30,881 bases of DNA from CAYTNY01 sp964439215 (GCA_964439215.1 CAYTNY010000020.1:1-30881); one strand, 5' to 3'; positions 15,576-24,761 are shown, counted from the stretch's first letter. Translations and numbers: made by a program. The notes: generated by a model not told the origin, from the sequence alone.

Positions 15576-17069
15576 TCAGACAAAAAAAGCAAAAGCAGAA
15601 AAATAAAACAGCAGAATAAAAGCGAGAAGGTTTTCGGCATATTCTCTGCGCCGCATAAAATATACCGAAACAGCCGCACACCCAAGCAGAACAGACAACC
15701 CGAAAAATACCGGTTCTTTTTCCAAAGCGGGAAACAGGGTAAATCCGGTTAAAAGTCCTATAAGCCCCGATACAAAAAATACTGAATCAGGTTTTATGGA
15801 ACGGATTTTTTGCGTAAAAACATAGAAAAACAGAGTAATAAAAACAGGAATAACAGCGGAAAGGTTTACAACCCAGGCGGTTTTTTGTCCTGCAGTAGCG
15901 GCGGCGCCGGAAAGAAAAACCGTGAAAAGAATAAAACTTTTTAATAATATGAAAACAGCGGGCTTGTTTTCTATGTTATAAATACCGCAGGATAACACGA
16001 AAATAAGAGCAAGAAACAGCAGGTATATTATAAAAAGTTCAAAAGAATAAGCCGCGGAAGTTATAAGCAGAAGAATAATGAAAATAAGCCGGAAATTTTC
16101 TGCGGCTGCAGAAGGAAAATTTCTAAAAGGCGCTTTAAAATTAAAAAAAGCAAGTACTGAAATAATTATTCCTCCTGCAAGAGCAGAATAATCCGAGGGG
16201 TTTGAAAAAACCGGAGAAGAAATTTTATAAGACATATAAGCGATTCCTGTAAAAAATCCTGATATAAAAAGAGCCGGAAAGAGCAGCATATGCGGGAGCG
16301 GAAAAGAAAAAAGATTCCGGAAAAATTTTTTATCGTATACACGAAGAATAATAAGCAGAAAAAACAGCAGTAAAAAAAGTATTGTCAGGGAAATTCTTCC
16401 CGTAAAAGTTTCAATCAGTCCGTTTGAAAAATAAAAATTCTGTATAAAGGAATTGAATTCATTTCCGGTAAAAGGATAAAAAGGAAGCAAAGAAAACACA
16501 GGATACACCATGGAGGAAACCGCGAGCAGATATACAAAAAGAGCTCCGAGAAAGGATCTGAAAAATGAATAGGTTTTTAAAAAAACATATACCGCGGCCA
16601 TAACTGTTCCTGCCAGCACTTCAAAACGTATTCCAAAGGGAATTCCGATATCCCGCGTAAAATTAAAAAAATACAGAAGGCAGGATGTGTAATTCTCTAT
16701 TTTATAAGAGTAATCAATTGAGGAGCCTGCCGGAAAATAAACAATAAAATCAATAAATGGAACAATTATTATCCAGACGTAAAAAGCAAGTGTTATTTTG
16801 AAAATTTTTAACAGGTTTTCTTTTGTTAAGACATAAAAAACAAGTACAATACCCGATAAAAGGGTTATCCATTCAAGGTTGAAATGAACAAACATCTGCC
16901 TGAAGGCCGTTGGAAAATCAGAGTGAGTGCCTATTGATTTTGAACTTTCCAGCAGTCCTTCAAAAAAATTACGTATAAAAGAAATGGAAAAAAAAAGGAG
17001 TATCCAATGCGTAAAACTGATTTTTGAATTTTCAAGCCTGTTAATTAATGAGAGTAAGGTATCTTTCAT
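15576..17069 (-). CDS. Polytopic membrane protein of unknown function
   Basis: 497 residues with roughly 12-14 hydrophobic helices from residue ~18 to the C terminus. There is no soluble domain of note, and I do not recognise the family. The short soluble N terminus and the loop RNFFEGLLESSKSIGTHSDFP (about 33-53) are the most polar parts. It is the last gene of the pilin/ligase operon, 31 nt after the ligase gene. No clear ribosome-binding site precedes the ATG at 17069. In that setting a flippase-like or lipid/sugar-handling role would make sense, but nothing in the sequence shows it. Confidence 0.8.
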   Translation of the reverse strand: MKDTLLSLINRLENSKISFTHWILLFFSISFIRNFFEGLLESSKSIGTHSDFPTAFRQMFVHFNLEWITLLSGIVLVFYVLTKENLLKIFKITLAFYVWIIIVPFIDFIVYFPAGSSIDYSYKIENYTSCLLYFFNFTRDIGIPFGIRFEVLAGTVMAAVYVFLKTYSFFRSFLGALFVYLLAVSSMVYPVFSLLPFYPFTGNEFNSFIQNFYFSNGLIETFTGRISLTILFLLLFFLLIILRVYDKKFFRNLFSFPLPHMLLFPALFISGFFTGIAYMSYKISSPVFSNPSDYSALAGGIIISVLAFFNFKAPFRNFPSAAAENFRLIFIILLLITSAAYSFELFIIYLLFLALIFVLSCGIYNIENKPAVFILLKSFILFTVFLSGAAATAGQKTAWVVNLSAVIPVFITLFFYVFTQKIRSIKPDSVFFVSGLIGLLTGFTLFPALEKEPVFFGLSVLLGCAAVSVYFMRRREYAENLLAFILLFYFSAFAFFV

Positions 17070-17100
17070 AAATTAAATATAAACTGAAACAGGATATTTA

Positions 17101-18861
17101 TCAAGGCGTAATTTCTTTAAACAGCAGGGTTTCTGAAGCTGTATTCCGTGGAATGAATCCGGGCTTGATTTCTGATATCTTTGAAAGCTGTTTTATCATT
17201 GCTTCATCGTTTCCCTGCTCTGAATAAATGCGTACAAGAAGCAGCCGTGCGGGAATAAAACCGGGATAAAGCGAAAGAGTTTTCTGTATATATTTTTCGG
17301 ATTCAGAGTAATCTGAAGCTTTAAAAAATACGGACGCGAGATTGTAATGTATATCCGGGGAGTAAGGCTGTATATCAAGCGCTTTTTTATAGGATTCCGA
17401 TGCTTTTCTGAGTTTCAGGGATTTTGAATAGGATGCGCCGAGGTAATAGTGTGTATAAAAATAAGAAGGATACAAAGAAACGGATTTTTTAAAGTATTTT
17501 TCATTTAAAGGTTCATTTGCGGCATCCAGGTTTATTGCGTGCTTTAAATAAAAGTTTGAAAAAAGAAAAGGGGAGGAAAAAACAATAAAAACAGCTGTAA
17601 AAACAGCCGCGCCCGCAGCAATGGATTTTTCCCCGGGAAAAACAAAAGTTTTATGCCTGATAAAAGAAAACTTCAAAAATAACCCGCTGTAATACCAGAA
17701 TAAAAACGCTGACGGCAATACAAACAGCGGGAAATTAAAAAAACTTTCAATAATAACCGAAAAAAGCGAACATGCAAGAGCGGAAGAAATAAGAAGATGT
17801 TTTTTTTCAAGATAAGGATATGACGCGTCAAATCTTGCGGCACAGGCAAAAAGAAAGACAAGGAAAAGCAAAAGCCCCGCAATGCCGAATTCCGAAAAAT
17901 ACTGCATATAATCATTGTGAGCGTAGGATGTATTCACAAACTCACGGGCAGCGTCTTTTTTTAAAAGAAATGACTGATAAAACGGGTGATAATATTTATA
18001 AGAGCCGGGGCCGCTGCCGAAAACCGGCGATTTAAGGCCCAGAGCATAAGCGGTTTTTCCCATGAGTAATCTGTTATTAAAGGCCGGACTGTTAAGCAGA
18101 GTTTTGGGAGAAAAACGCTCAGGAAAAGCAGTGTCCCGGGAAACGGAAAAAAGCAGTCCGGATATAATAACCGCAGAGAAAAATACCGAAAATGAATACA
18201 GCAGTATTTTCTTCAGTGATATATACCTGTTATGAATAAGAATAAAACTCAGCAGAATAAACTGTATTAAAACCGAAATTAAAGGCCCTCTGGATGACGA
18301 AAGCGCCATAACAACAAGAATACCCAGTGCGTTGAGTGTAAAGTAAAAAGTGTTTTTTCTGAAATAAAACGCTGATATTATTACAAGGGAAAAGTTTATT
18401 AAAAGAAATTCAGAAAGAAAAATAGGATTCCCGAAAAAAGAATAAGGCCTCTGTATGCCTGAAGCATACTGTAAAAAAGCATAGCTTACAGATAAGGCCG
18501 CAAGTATATTTATAAAAACGAGGAATTTTTTAACCGGGAAAACAGAATACATTGCCGCAAAAACAAAAACCGGCGAAAAAACAGCCGCAAGATAGTATGA
18601 GGGCGCAGGAATGTCTGAAAACAAAGTGCGGAGAATAAGGTAAAGAATAAAAATAAAAGCAGCCAGTCCGGGAATTCCCGGTGAAAAGGATGTTCTGCCG
18701 GCAGTAAACAGAGAAACAGAAAAAAGCAGAAACGCAAAAAAGAAAACAGCACCGGTTTTTGTAAGCTGATAAACGTCATAAAACGCGTTAAAGTACAAAA
18801 TAGAGGCGGATAAAAGCGCTAAACCGGCTGTTTTTAAAAAAAGAATAAAATAACGCTTCAT
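17101..18861 (-). CDS. O-antigen ligase/O-oligosaccharyltransferase-like protein with TPRs
   Basis: 586 residues. About ten to twelve membrane helices carry Wzy_C-family landmarks: ALSSSRGPLISVL, and the periplasmic loop with FGSGPGSYKYYHPFY and YAHNDYMQYFSEFGIAGLLLF. The C-terminal ~140 residues are TPRs (YFKKSVSLYPSYFYTHYYLGA; ALDIQPYSPDIHYNLASVFF; SLYPGFIPARLLLVRIY). These ligases transfer lipid-linked glycans to lipid A or, in the PglL/PilO group, to Ser/Thr of pilins. The ATG at 18861 lies 5 nt after the stop of the pilin-like gene. The in-frame ATG at 18903 would overlap that gene by 37 nt and has no ribosome-binding site. Placement directly after three prepilin-type genes favours pilin glycosylation (inference). 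Confidence 0.85.
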   Translation of the reverse strand: MKRYFILFLKTAGLALLSASILYFNAFYDVYQLTKTGAVFFFAFLLFSVSLFTAGRTSFSPGIPGLAAFIFILYLILRTLFSDIPAPSYYLAAVFSPVFVFAAMYSVFPVKKFLVFINILAALSVSYAFLQYASGIQRPYSFFGNPIFLSEFLLINFSLVIISAFYFRKNTFYFTLNALGILVVMALSSSRGPLISVLIQFILLSFILIHNRYISLKKILLYSFSVFFSAVIISGLLFSVSRDTAFPERFSPKTLLNSPAFNNRLLMGKTAYALGLKSPVFGSGPGSYKYYHPFYQSFLLKKDAAREFVNTSYAHNDYMQYFSEFGIAGLLLFLVFLFACAARFDASYPYLEKKHLLISSALACSLFSVIIESFFNFPLFVLPSAFLFWYYSGLFLKFSFIRHKTFVFPGEKSIAAGAAVFTAVFIVFSSPFLFSNFYLKHAINLDAANEPLNEKYFKKSVSLYPSYFYTHYYLGASYSKSLKLRKASESYKKALDIQPYSPDIHYNLASVFFKASDYSESEKYIQKTLSLYPGFIPARLLLVRIYSEQGNDEAMIKQLSKISEIKPGFIPRNTASETLLFKEITP

Positions 18862-18866
18862 ATTGT

Positions 18867-20561
18867 TTAAGATCCGGATGAATCGGGTATCAGAAATGTC
18901 CATTCATTAAATGAAACCACGCGCAGAGAATTTCCCATAAAACCGAAAATATTTATGTTTCTGTCATAATATACGTGAAGCTCCGGATCTTCGTTTGTAT
19001 TTGCGGTAAGCTCGGAATTATCTCCGAGATAAACAGTTCCGAAAATACATACGTCGGAATCGGTATATACGCTTCCCGAGCCTCTGCCGCTGCCCGGAAC
19101 AAAAGCTTTACCGCCTATATGAAGCTCGCCGCCGGCATAAAGTATGCCGTGATGTTTGACATTTGAAAGATAACAGTTTTTTTCATTTCCATTTGAAAAG
19201 TTATAATGTGCTCCATCGTCGTCCTGCGGATAATAATAATTGTCAGGCGGAAGCACATAAGATATTCTGTCCGCGTCCGAGCCTGTTCCATGTCCATGGG
19301 TATAAGTGTGTCCGTAGCCGTCGTCAATATCAGACGGGTCGTCGCCCATTATTATCAGCGGGCCCATTACCATAAGGGTGCCGGACGTAAAGTATTGATT
19401 GTCATCGCTGCAGTATAATCTCAGTGTTCCGTCGCATCCGTCGTCGCTGTTTACTGCAATCCGTCCGGTATATGTGTTCCAGCTGTTGCTGCTTGTTTCT
19501 CTTAACGGCAGCCCGTCTGTTGTGTCAATAAAAAGATATGAAGAAAGTTCATCTAATTTTGACATAAGAGAGGATATGTATGAGCAGTCGGGTTCTCCAT
19601 CGCAGTCGTCTGTTGATGTCTTGGCGGCGATTTCCTGTATGGTTGAGATATCATGCTCGCCGTCATTTATGTAATATGGATTTGCGCCGTATCCGGGTAT
19701 TACAGGCGGTCCGTAATACGCGTTGTTTCTTTTTGCCATCATTTTCATATATTCAAAATCTATTTCAGGCGCGATTGCAAATTCAGAAAACGGATGGCTG
19801 TGCGCCGTGGGGCTCATATCGTCATAAACATAATCAAAAGTAATGCTTCCGCCTCTGCCGCCGGTGGCATGAACAGCCGTATAGATGGCGTTTTTTGCAT
19901 AAACTCTGGGTTTCCACGGCTGAGGGGTGTCATCACCCTGTCCGACGGGTATGATAGGCATACGGCAGGCGTCCGGATCGTTCTTTGAGGAATAAATATC
20001 TCCCCAGTAAAACTGATAGTCTTCGTAATCATTGCTGTTGCAGTTTAAATTTATTTTTCCTTTTGAAATAAGAGGGCCGCCGTATCCCTGTCTCTGAACC
20101 ACCGCGTAATACATACCTGTGCAGGGGTCATCTTCCGGAAGTTTGGACCTTACTTTTATTCCGATTGTTTTGTATTCATTTTTTGCCTGGCGTTCTGTTT
20201 TGCTTGAATCAGTGAAAAAAAGATTTCCGGACGCAACGTGCACCGTATAATATCCTAAATCAGTTTCATATTCCTTTGCATAGTTAATAAGTCCGGGGGG
20301 GTCGTCAACAAACCAGTTTGAACCCTGCTGCAGTTTATAAAGGCTGTGTTCAACAGCGATTGCCGCAAGCTCCTGTTTTGCGAGCATGCAGTTATATTTT
20401 GTCAAAAGTTTTATTTCTGTCTGAAAAAGATAGAGCAGAGAGGATCCGAGAAAGGCAAGAAGCGAACCGAGTAAAAGAACGGCAAACAGGGACTGCCCCC
20501 GTTTTTTTCTTAAAAAATTTCTTTTGGTTTTTTCCGGAGCTTTGCTTTTTTCTGTTTTCAT
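18867..20561 (-). CDS. PilX-like minor pilin with large C-terminal domain
   Basis: 564 residues. The N terminus RKKRGQSLFAVLLLGSLLAFLGSSLLYLF is the PilX_N pattern: basic stretch, Gly, then a long hydrophobic helix with no Glu at +5. A helix typical of pilin stems follows (LAKQELAAIAVEHSLYKL). The rest is a large Asp/Tyr/Gly-rich domain with turn-rich, possibly beta-solenoid segments (GILYAGGELHIGGKAFVPGSG; DVCIFGTVYLGD) and several paired cysteines. Such proteins sit at the tip or along type IV pili or pseudopili. GGGAG lies 11 nt upstream of the ATG. It is the third gene of the operon, 18 nt after the previous gene. Ligand binding or adhesion at the tip is an inference. Confidence 0.82.
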   Translation of the reverse strand: MKTEKSKAPEKTKRNFLRKKRGQSLFAVLLLGSLLAFLGSSLLYLFQTEIKLLTKYNCMLAKQELAAIAVEHSLYKLQQGSNWFVDDPPGLINYAKEYETDLGYYTVHVASGNLFFTDSSKTERQAKNEYKTIGIKVRSKLPEDDPCTGMYYAVVQRQGYGGPLISKGKINLNCNSNDYEDYQFYWGDIYSSKNDPDACRMPIIPVGQGDDTPQPWKPRVYAKNAIYTAVHATGGRGGSITFDYVYDDMSPTAHSHPFSEFAIAPEIDFEYMKMMAKRNNAYYGPPVIPGYGANPYYINDGEHDISTIQEIAAKTSTDDCDGEPDCSYISSLMSKLDELSSYLFIDTTDGLPLRETSSNSWNTYTGRIAVNSDDGCDGTLRLYCSDDNQYFTSGTLMVMGPLIIMGDDPSDIDDGYGHTYTHGHGTGSDADRISYVLPPDNYYYPQDDDGAHYNFSNGNEKNCYLSNVKHHGILYAGGELHIGGKAFVPGSGRGSGSVYTDSDVCIFGTVYLGDNSELTANTNEDPELHVYYDRNINIFGFMGNSLRVVSFNEWTFLIPDSSGS

Positions 20562-20579
20562 TTTTAATAAACTCCCTTA

Positions 20580-21248
20580 TTAAAAATTATAATAATAACC
20601 GGCAGAATGAAAATGTTTTACCGCAATGGTTTTTTTCAGAAATACCGTTACGGGTTCTCTGTTTGCCAGAGGTTTTTTTGAAAAACGCGCCCCGACAATT
20701 AATGTTTTGCTGTCTTCCGAATCCTCGAAATTAAACATAATTGATTCCAGATTCGCGGTTAAAGTAACGGTTTGGTATCGTGTATTGGCTTTAACCTCAT
20801 CGGCGTCCCGCAGATCGGTTCCTTCAAGAAGATAAGGTGAAACTGCCAGAAGATATTTGCCTTTTTGAAAGATTTGCACAGGAGTGTTCGGCTGTCCTAC
20901 CGTAAGAGTGTCTGAACCTGTTCCGCAGCCGCAGTTGGATTCAGTTGTTGTGACAAATATAGTCTCAAGAAGGTCTGCCGAAATATAACTGTTGGCCGGC
21001 TGGGAATCATTGAATCTGGATGTTCTCAGGGATGCTCCCTGGCAGTTATGTATGAATTTGGTAATAAGAAGCATTGATATTTTGGATTCTGCCGCAAGCG
21101 CAATTCTGGCGGAGCCAAGGTTCCACATAACAAGCCCGTCCCTGAAAAGATTCATAACACCAAGGCTGAAAATACCCATTATGGATATTGTTATCATTAA
21201 TTCTATGAGGGTAAAACCTCTGTTTTTTTTAAGTCTGCTTTTAAACAT
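20580..21248 (-). CDS. Type IV prepilin (PilW/GspJ-like)
   Basis: 222 residues. It carries a textbook prepilin peptidase site NRG/FTLIELM with Gly11 before the cut and Glu at +5 (Glu16), followed by a hydrophobic helix to about residue 32. The globular part (about 40-222) includes a Cys cluster (SNCGCGTGSD) near residue 107. It is probably a minor pilin of a type IV pilus or type II-like system. The start is taken at ATG 21248 because GGAG (21258-21255) lies 6 nt upstream; the longer frame from 21275 would begin inside the upstream gene. The gap to the preceding stop is 14 nt, so the genes are co-transcribed. Confidence 0.9.
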   Translation of the reverse strand: MFKSRLKKNRGFTLIELMITISIMGIFSLGVMNLFRDGLVMWNLGSARIALAAESKISMLLITKFIHNCQGASLRTSRFNDSQPANSYISADLLETIFVTTTESNCGCGTGSDTLTVGQPNTPVQIFQKGKYLLAVSPYLLEGTDLRDADEVKANTRYQTVTLTANLESIMFNFEDSEDSKTLIVGARFSKKPLANREPVTVFLKKTIAVKHFHSAGYYYNF

Positions 21249-21262
21249 TTTTTTCTCCGTAT

Positions 21263-23782
21263 TTATTCTGTCCATTCACCGTATTTTGTCCAGGAATTTA
21301 ATGGCCCTCCCAGAACAATGTCTGAAGTGCCGGGGGAAACGTTTGTTTCAACTTTATAATAATGTGTCATTGTTTTTGTAAAAGGCTGTGTCTGTGAATA
21401 TTCAACATCGGTATAGTACGCGTAAATGTTGTAATTTTGGCCCATAGGCACATTTACTGAAAATTCCGCGTTTCTTTTTCCTATACGCGCGTAAAAAGGG
21501 TTCTGTTTTCTTATTTTAAGTGTCTGATACTGCAGTGCCGCGTCTGAGTTGTTTGTATAAAAAGAATGGGCCGTGCTTCCGGAGCCTGAAGGATAAGCCG
21601 CTATCATTATTCCTTCCTTCATATCCGCGTCTTCAACCTGTATTTTACCGGAAATTACGGCATATTCCTGTTTTACTATAAAGTCTTTGTTCCCTATATC
21701 TGTTCCCTGAATAACATTTATGCCGAAATGATATTTTGTAACAGGATAAATACAGTCATAATCCGAAGAAGCTTTGTCATATTCCACCCTGTAATTATTG
21801 TCGGTTTTTACGTTTTCAAATTTATAATAACCTGTAACAGTTGTTCTTTTTGTATCAACAAGCTGCCCGGTTCTTGTATAGAGTTTAAGAGTCATTCCGG
21901 ACATGGGTTCTGATGTACTGTCTTTTGTAACTTTTCCTGAAATGCTTCCAACAGGGACCATATAAATCGGGGGAGCCGTTACAGTTCCGGAATATATTGA
22001 GATAGTGTGTTTTTCTTCTATTGTATAGCCGGGAGCCGCCGCGTCAAGTTTATAGGATCCCGGCTCAATATTGTTCATTGTATACGAACCTCCGCCTGTT
22101 GTTGTTTCAGTGATCCCTATCGGAACGCCTAATGAGGTTGTTAAAAAAACATTTACTCCGTTTAACGGTGTTATTTTATCAATAGCGTCATATACAGAGC
22201 CAGTAAGTATGGAAACACCGGGAGGGCATTCTTCCAGAATAATGTCAAGATTGGTTGTTTGTCCGGCTGTAACAGGGACATCTTCTATTTCTTTATAATA
22301 ACAGGCCGAAGGGTGGGAAGATGTTGCTGTTATTAAAACATCGCCTCCGGAAACATCTATATTTTCAATTTTATAGGCTCCGTCTGAACCGGCCTCTGCT
22401 TTTTCTGACAGGCCGTCGTGCGACATAACTATCGTATTGTCCATTAAATCAATGTCATATTTATCATAATCAATTTCAAGAAAAGCATGATCCATATAAT
22501 GCATTCTGCTGCTTTGGGTGCGCAGCGCCAGGCCGAGAGTATTTATGTCATCCCATGACCAGTTTTCATAAAGGTCCGTAATATTTATAATTTCTGTGGT
22601 CTCAGAAGCGGACATATTAAAAGTTGTATAATTTGTGTTTTGATTTCCGTTCCAGGGATTTGGATCGGGGCCGGATGTCGAGGCCCAGGTGCTTCCGTTG
22701 TCGTTTGTGAACTGAACTCCTATGGAATCACCGGCGGAGTATCCGTCGGAATAATGCTCAATATGCAGCTTTACATCTGTTATTGTGGAATATGTTTCAG
22801 AATAAGTTTCAAATGAAGTATAAAGCCTGCGGTTGTTTTGGCTGATGGAAGCATAAAGGTCGTCGCTTTCTTTTATGTTTAAAGGATTTGTCCATTGTGA
22901 TGTCTGTCCGGTCATGCTGCCTGCAGCGTTTAAAAGGAGTTTTTCACTGCCGGCATAGGAGGGGATAAAAACATTTCCTTCAATAGCAGCGGTTTCAACC
23001 GGTTCGCATAAAAAATCAACATCGGTTATTTCCTGAACTGCATCAGTAACAATAATAGGATTGTTTTCATAATATGTTGTTTCAAAGCCAAGTCCGGACG
23101 CATACAGCATATATGTACCGGGCTGAACATTTTTTAAAGTATAATTTCCTCTATCATCATACTGCCGTGAAGTGTATTCGGGATGGCCGACCACATATAC
23201 CGTGGCCATTGAAGCCTGTCCCGGAGGCTGGCTCTGGCCGCCGGTGGATTTTTTATATATTCTGCCTGAGATGGTTGTTCCGGCTATCGGAACCTCTTTA
23301 TTGGTTATAAATGATGCAAGTTCGGTTGTTTTATTCATCTGCATATCGTCATATGTTACTATTACTTTTATCTGTTTTAAGTTTCTTGGGTTTGAGTAGC
23401 TCAGCTGGCTTTCTTTTTTTGGCTCTAAATTTCCGTCGCTGTCTTCCTCGCAGTACTGGATTATTTTGTATATTTTAAAGTCCCTGCTTTTGTGATGGAT
23501 CGTTTCCACGGGATGAGGATTATCGGCACAGCTTTCAAGTGAGCCTAGATCAGAAGTTATACAGCTGTCAGGCGTGATTCCAAGCGCTGTAAATTCTTTG
23601 GATCTTAAAAGTTCAATTTGTTCGGAGGCAATATTTATTGAATCGGTTTTCATTGAGGCGCTTGTAATATCCCTGTAAACTCTGGTAAGCAGGTTTATGG
23701 AGCCTAAAATAGCAAAAGAGATTACTGCTGTTGCAATGAGCAGTTCTATAAATGTCACACCTCTTTTTTTCCTCAAAATCAT
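21263..23782 (-). CDS. Giant type IV prepilin with carboxypeptidase-regulatory-like domains
   Basis: 839 residues. The N terminus is a class III signal: MILRKKRG/VTFIELL, with Gly8 before the cut and Glu at +5, then a hydrophobic helix and a pilin-like stem to about residue 150. The remainder is unlike a pilin. Several CarboxypepD_reg-type beta-sandwich units follow, recognisable by 'G.V......P..G..V.......T...G.Y...N..PG.Y.L.A...G' (for example NGVNVFLTTS with SYTMNNIEPGSYKLDAAAPG). Between them lies a jelly-roll-like segment (about 275-445). Such units are usually found in surface adhesins. ATG 23782 has AGGTGG 5 nt upstream; GTG 23791 overlaps that site. It is the first gene of the operon, under a near-consensus promoter. 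Confidence 0.87.
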   Translation of the reverse strand: MILRKKRGVTFIELLIATAVISFAILGSINLLTRVYRDITSASMKTDSINIASEQIELLRSKEFTALGITPDSCITSDLGSLESCADNPHPVETIHHKSRDFKIYKIIQYCEEDSDGNLEPKKESQLSYSNPRNLKQIKVIVTYDDMQMNKTTELASFITNKEVPIAGTTISGRIYKKSTGGQSQPPGQASMATVYVVGHPEYTSRQYDDRGNYTLKNVQPGTYMLYASGLGFETTYYENNPIIVTDAVQEITDVDFLCEPVETAAIEGNVFIPSYAGSEKLLLNAAGSMTGQTSQWTNPLNIKESDDLYASISQNNRRLYTSFETYSETYSTITDVKLHIEHYSDGYSAGDSIGVQFTNDNGSTWASTSGPDPNPWNGNQNTNYTTFNMSASETTEIINITDLYENWSWDDINTLGLALRTQSSRMHYMDHAFLEIDYDKYDIDLMDNTIVMSHDGLSEKAEAGSDGAYKIENIDVSGGDVLITATSSHPSACYYKEIEDVPVTAGQTTNLDIILEECPPGVSILTGSVYDAIDKITPLNGVNVFLTTSLGVPIGITETTTGGGSYTMNNIEPGSYKLDAAAPGYTIEEKHTISIYSGTVTAPPIYMVPVGSISGKVTKDSTSEPMSGMTLKLYTRTGQLVDTKRTTVTGYYKFENVKTDNNYRVEYDKASSDYDCIYPVTKYHFGINVIQGTDIGNKDFIVKQEYAVISGKIQVEDADMKEGIMIAAYPSGSGSTAHSFYTNNSDAALQYQTLKIRKQNPFYARIGKRNAEFSVNVPMGQNYNIYAYYTDVEYSQTQPFTKTMTHYYKVETNVSPGTSDIVLGGPLNSWTKYGEWTE

Positions 23783-23821
23783 AATAACCACCTGTTGTTT
23801 TATATATTACGGTCTATCATA

Positions 23822-23850
23822 AGTATACGTTTATTAAATAATAATGTCAA
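23822..23850 (-). promoter_or_regulatory. Strong sigma70-type promoter of the pilin operon
   Basis: On the minus strand a perfect TTGACA (23850-23845) and TATACT (23827-23822) are separated by 17 nt. It abuts the stop codon of the upstream Lgt-like gene and lies about 40 nt before the first prepilin start. Confidence 0.7.
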
Positions 23851-24627
23851 TTAATTTGTCAGGTTTTTTGGTTTGTTTTTGGTGTATTTCAATATATATA
23901 ATATACCTGTTAAAAGCATAATAAATAAACAAAAATAATGTGCGGTTGATAATAAATCTGTTTCTGCAGTATGTCTGAAAAATTCTATTATAAAACGAAA
24001 AAAACCATATAAAAACCCTGTTATAAGAATGAGTTCTCCGGTGAATTTTTTCCGGGGAAAGCGATATTGAATAAAGAAAAAGATCAAAAGCCACGAAACT
24101 GCCAGATAAAACTGGGTTGGATGCAGCGGCAGTTCTCCGTATTTAGAATATGCGCTTGAATAAAGGGAAAAATATGTTCCGAAAAAATATTCGCGGGAAC
24201 AGGGAATTCCGAAACAGCATCCATTGGCAAGGCACCCTAACCGTGTGAAAAAACCTCCCAAAGCAATGGAAGGGGCGAAAAAATCAGCAGTTTTCCATAT
24301 ATTTAATTTTAAAAGATAATTTATTAAAAAGGCGGATATACAGGCAACTGCAAGCCCCCACCATAAAGAGCCGGGTCCAAAAACAGAATTTATACAGCAA
24401 AAAGATCCTGTCTCACGGGTTTCCAGCATATAACCAATACGAGCTCCCGCAAAAAGCGGAATAAAAATAATCAGCGCAAAAAACAGTATGCGGTTTTTTT
24501 CTGTTTTTGATGCGCCCGCGGAAAGATTGCGGTATAAAAGGACAAACCCCAGAATAATACCAATGATAATAAATACATAATACGTTTTTATCGGAATATT
24601 TCCTATATATCCTAAAATGGGCAGCAT
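23851..24627 (-). CDS. Prolipoprotein diacylglyceryl transferase family protein
   Basis: 258 residues with about seven membrane helices. Lgt enzymes attach diacylglycerol from phosphatidylglycerol to the lipobox cysteine of prolipoproteins in the inner membrane. Landmarks are TRLGCLANGCCFGIPC (the signature region with the conserved Arg), HPTQFYLA and FRFIIEFFRH. The usual 'GGLSFHGG' stretch is replaced by GPGSLWWGLAVA, so the catalytic-region His of E. coli Lgt is not apparent. This is a divergent branch and its substrate may differ. ATG 24627 is chosen for AAAGGTG just upstream and a good first helix; the longer frame from 24675 adds a polar extension. The Kelch-like lipoprotein of this window is a plausible substrate. 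Confidence 0.85.
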   Translation of the reverse strand: MLPILGYIGNIPIKTYYVFIIIGIILGFVLLYRNLSAGASKTEKNRILFFALIIFIPLFAGARIGYMLETRETGSFCCINSVFGPGSLWWGLAVACISAFLINYLLKLNIWKTADFFAPSIALGGFFTRLGCLANGCCFGIPCSREYFFGTYFSLYSSAYSKYGELPLHPTQFYLAVSWLLIFFFIQYRFPRKKFTGELILITGFLYGFFRFIIEFFRHTAETDLLSTAHYFCLFIMLLTGILYILKYTKNKPKNLTN

Positions 24628-24657
24628 AGAAACACCTTTTTTTTTAAAATTTACTTT

Positions 24658-24686
24658 ATTATATTTTAAAATCAAAAAAAAAGCAA
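24658..24686 (-). promoter_or_regulatory. sigma70-type promoter for the Lgt-like gene
   Basis: On the minus strand TTGCTT (24686-24681) and a perfect TATAAT (24663-24658) are separated by 17 nt, about 30 nt upstream of the start codon. Confidence 0.6.
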
Positions 24687-24694
24687 AATATTAT

Positions 24695-24724
24695 TTGAAA
24701 TCTGCACGTGAAATAGATTATAAT
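24695..24724 (+). promoter_or_regulatory. sigma70-type promoter for the DUF11 surface protein
   Basis: TTGAAA (24695-24700) and a perfect TATAAT (24719-24724) are separated by 18 nt, about 37 nt upstream of the ATG. It is back to back with the Lgt-like promoter. Confidence 0.65.
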
Positions 24725-24761
24725 TATTACACAGTTTAAAAAACGGAATGAAAGGGAAAAG

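Noticed and set aside
19163..19988. Cluster of short open frames on both strands
   Set aside because: They lie within the PilX-like gene, which is relatively rich in G+C and poor in stops in other frames; none shows protein-like motifs.
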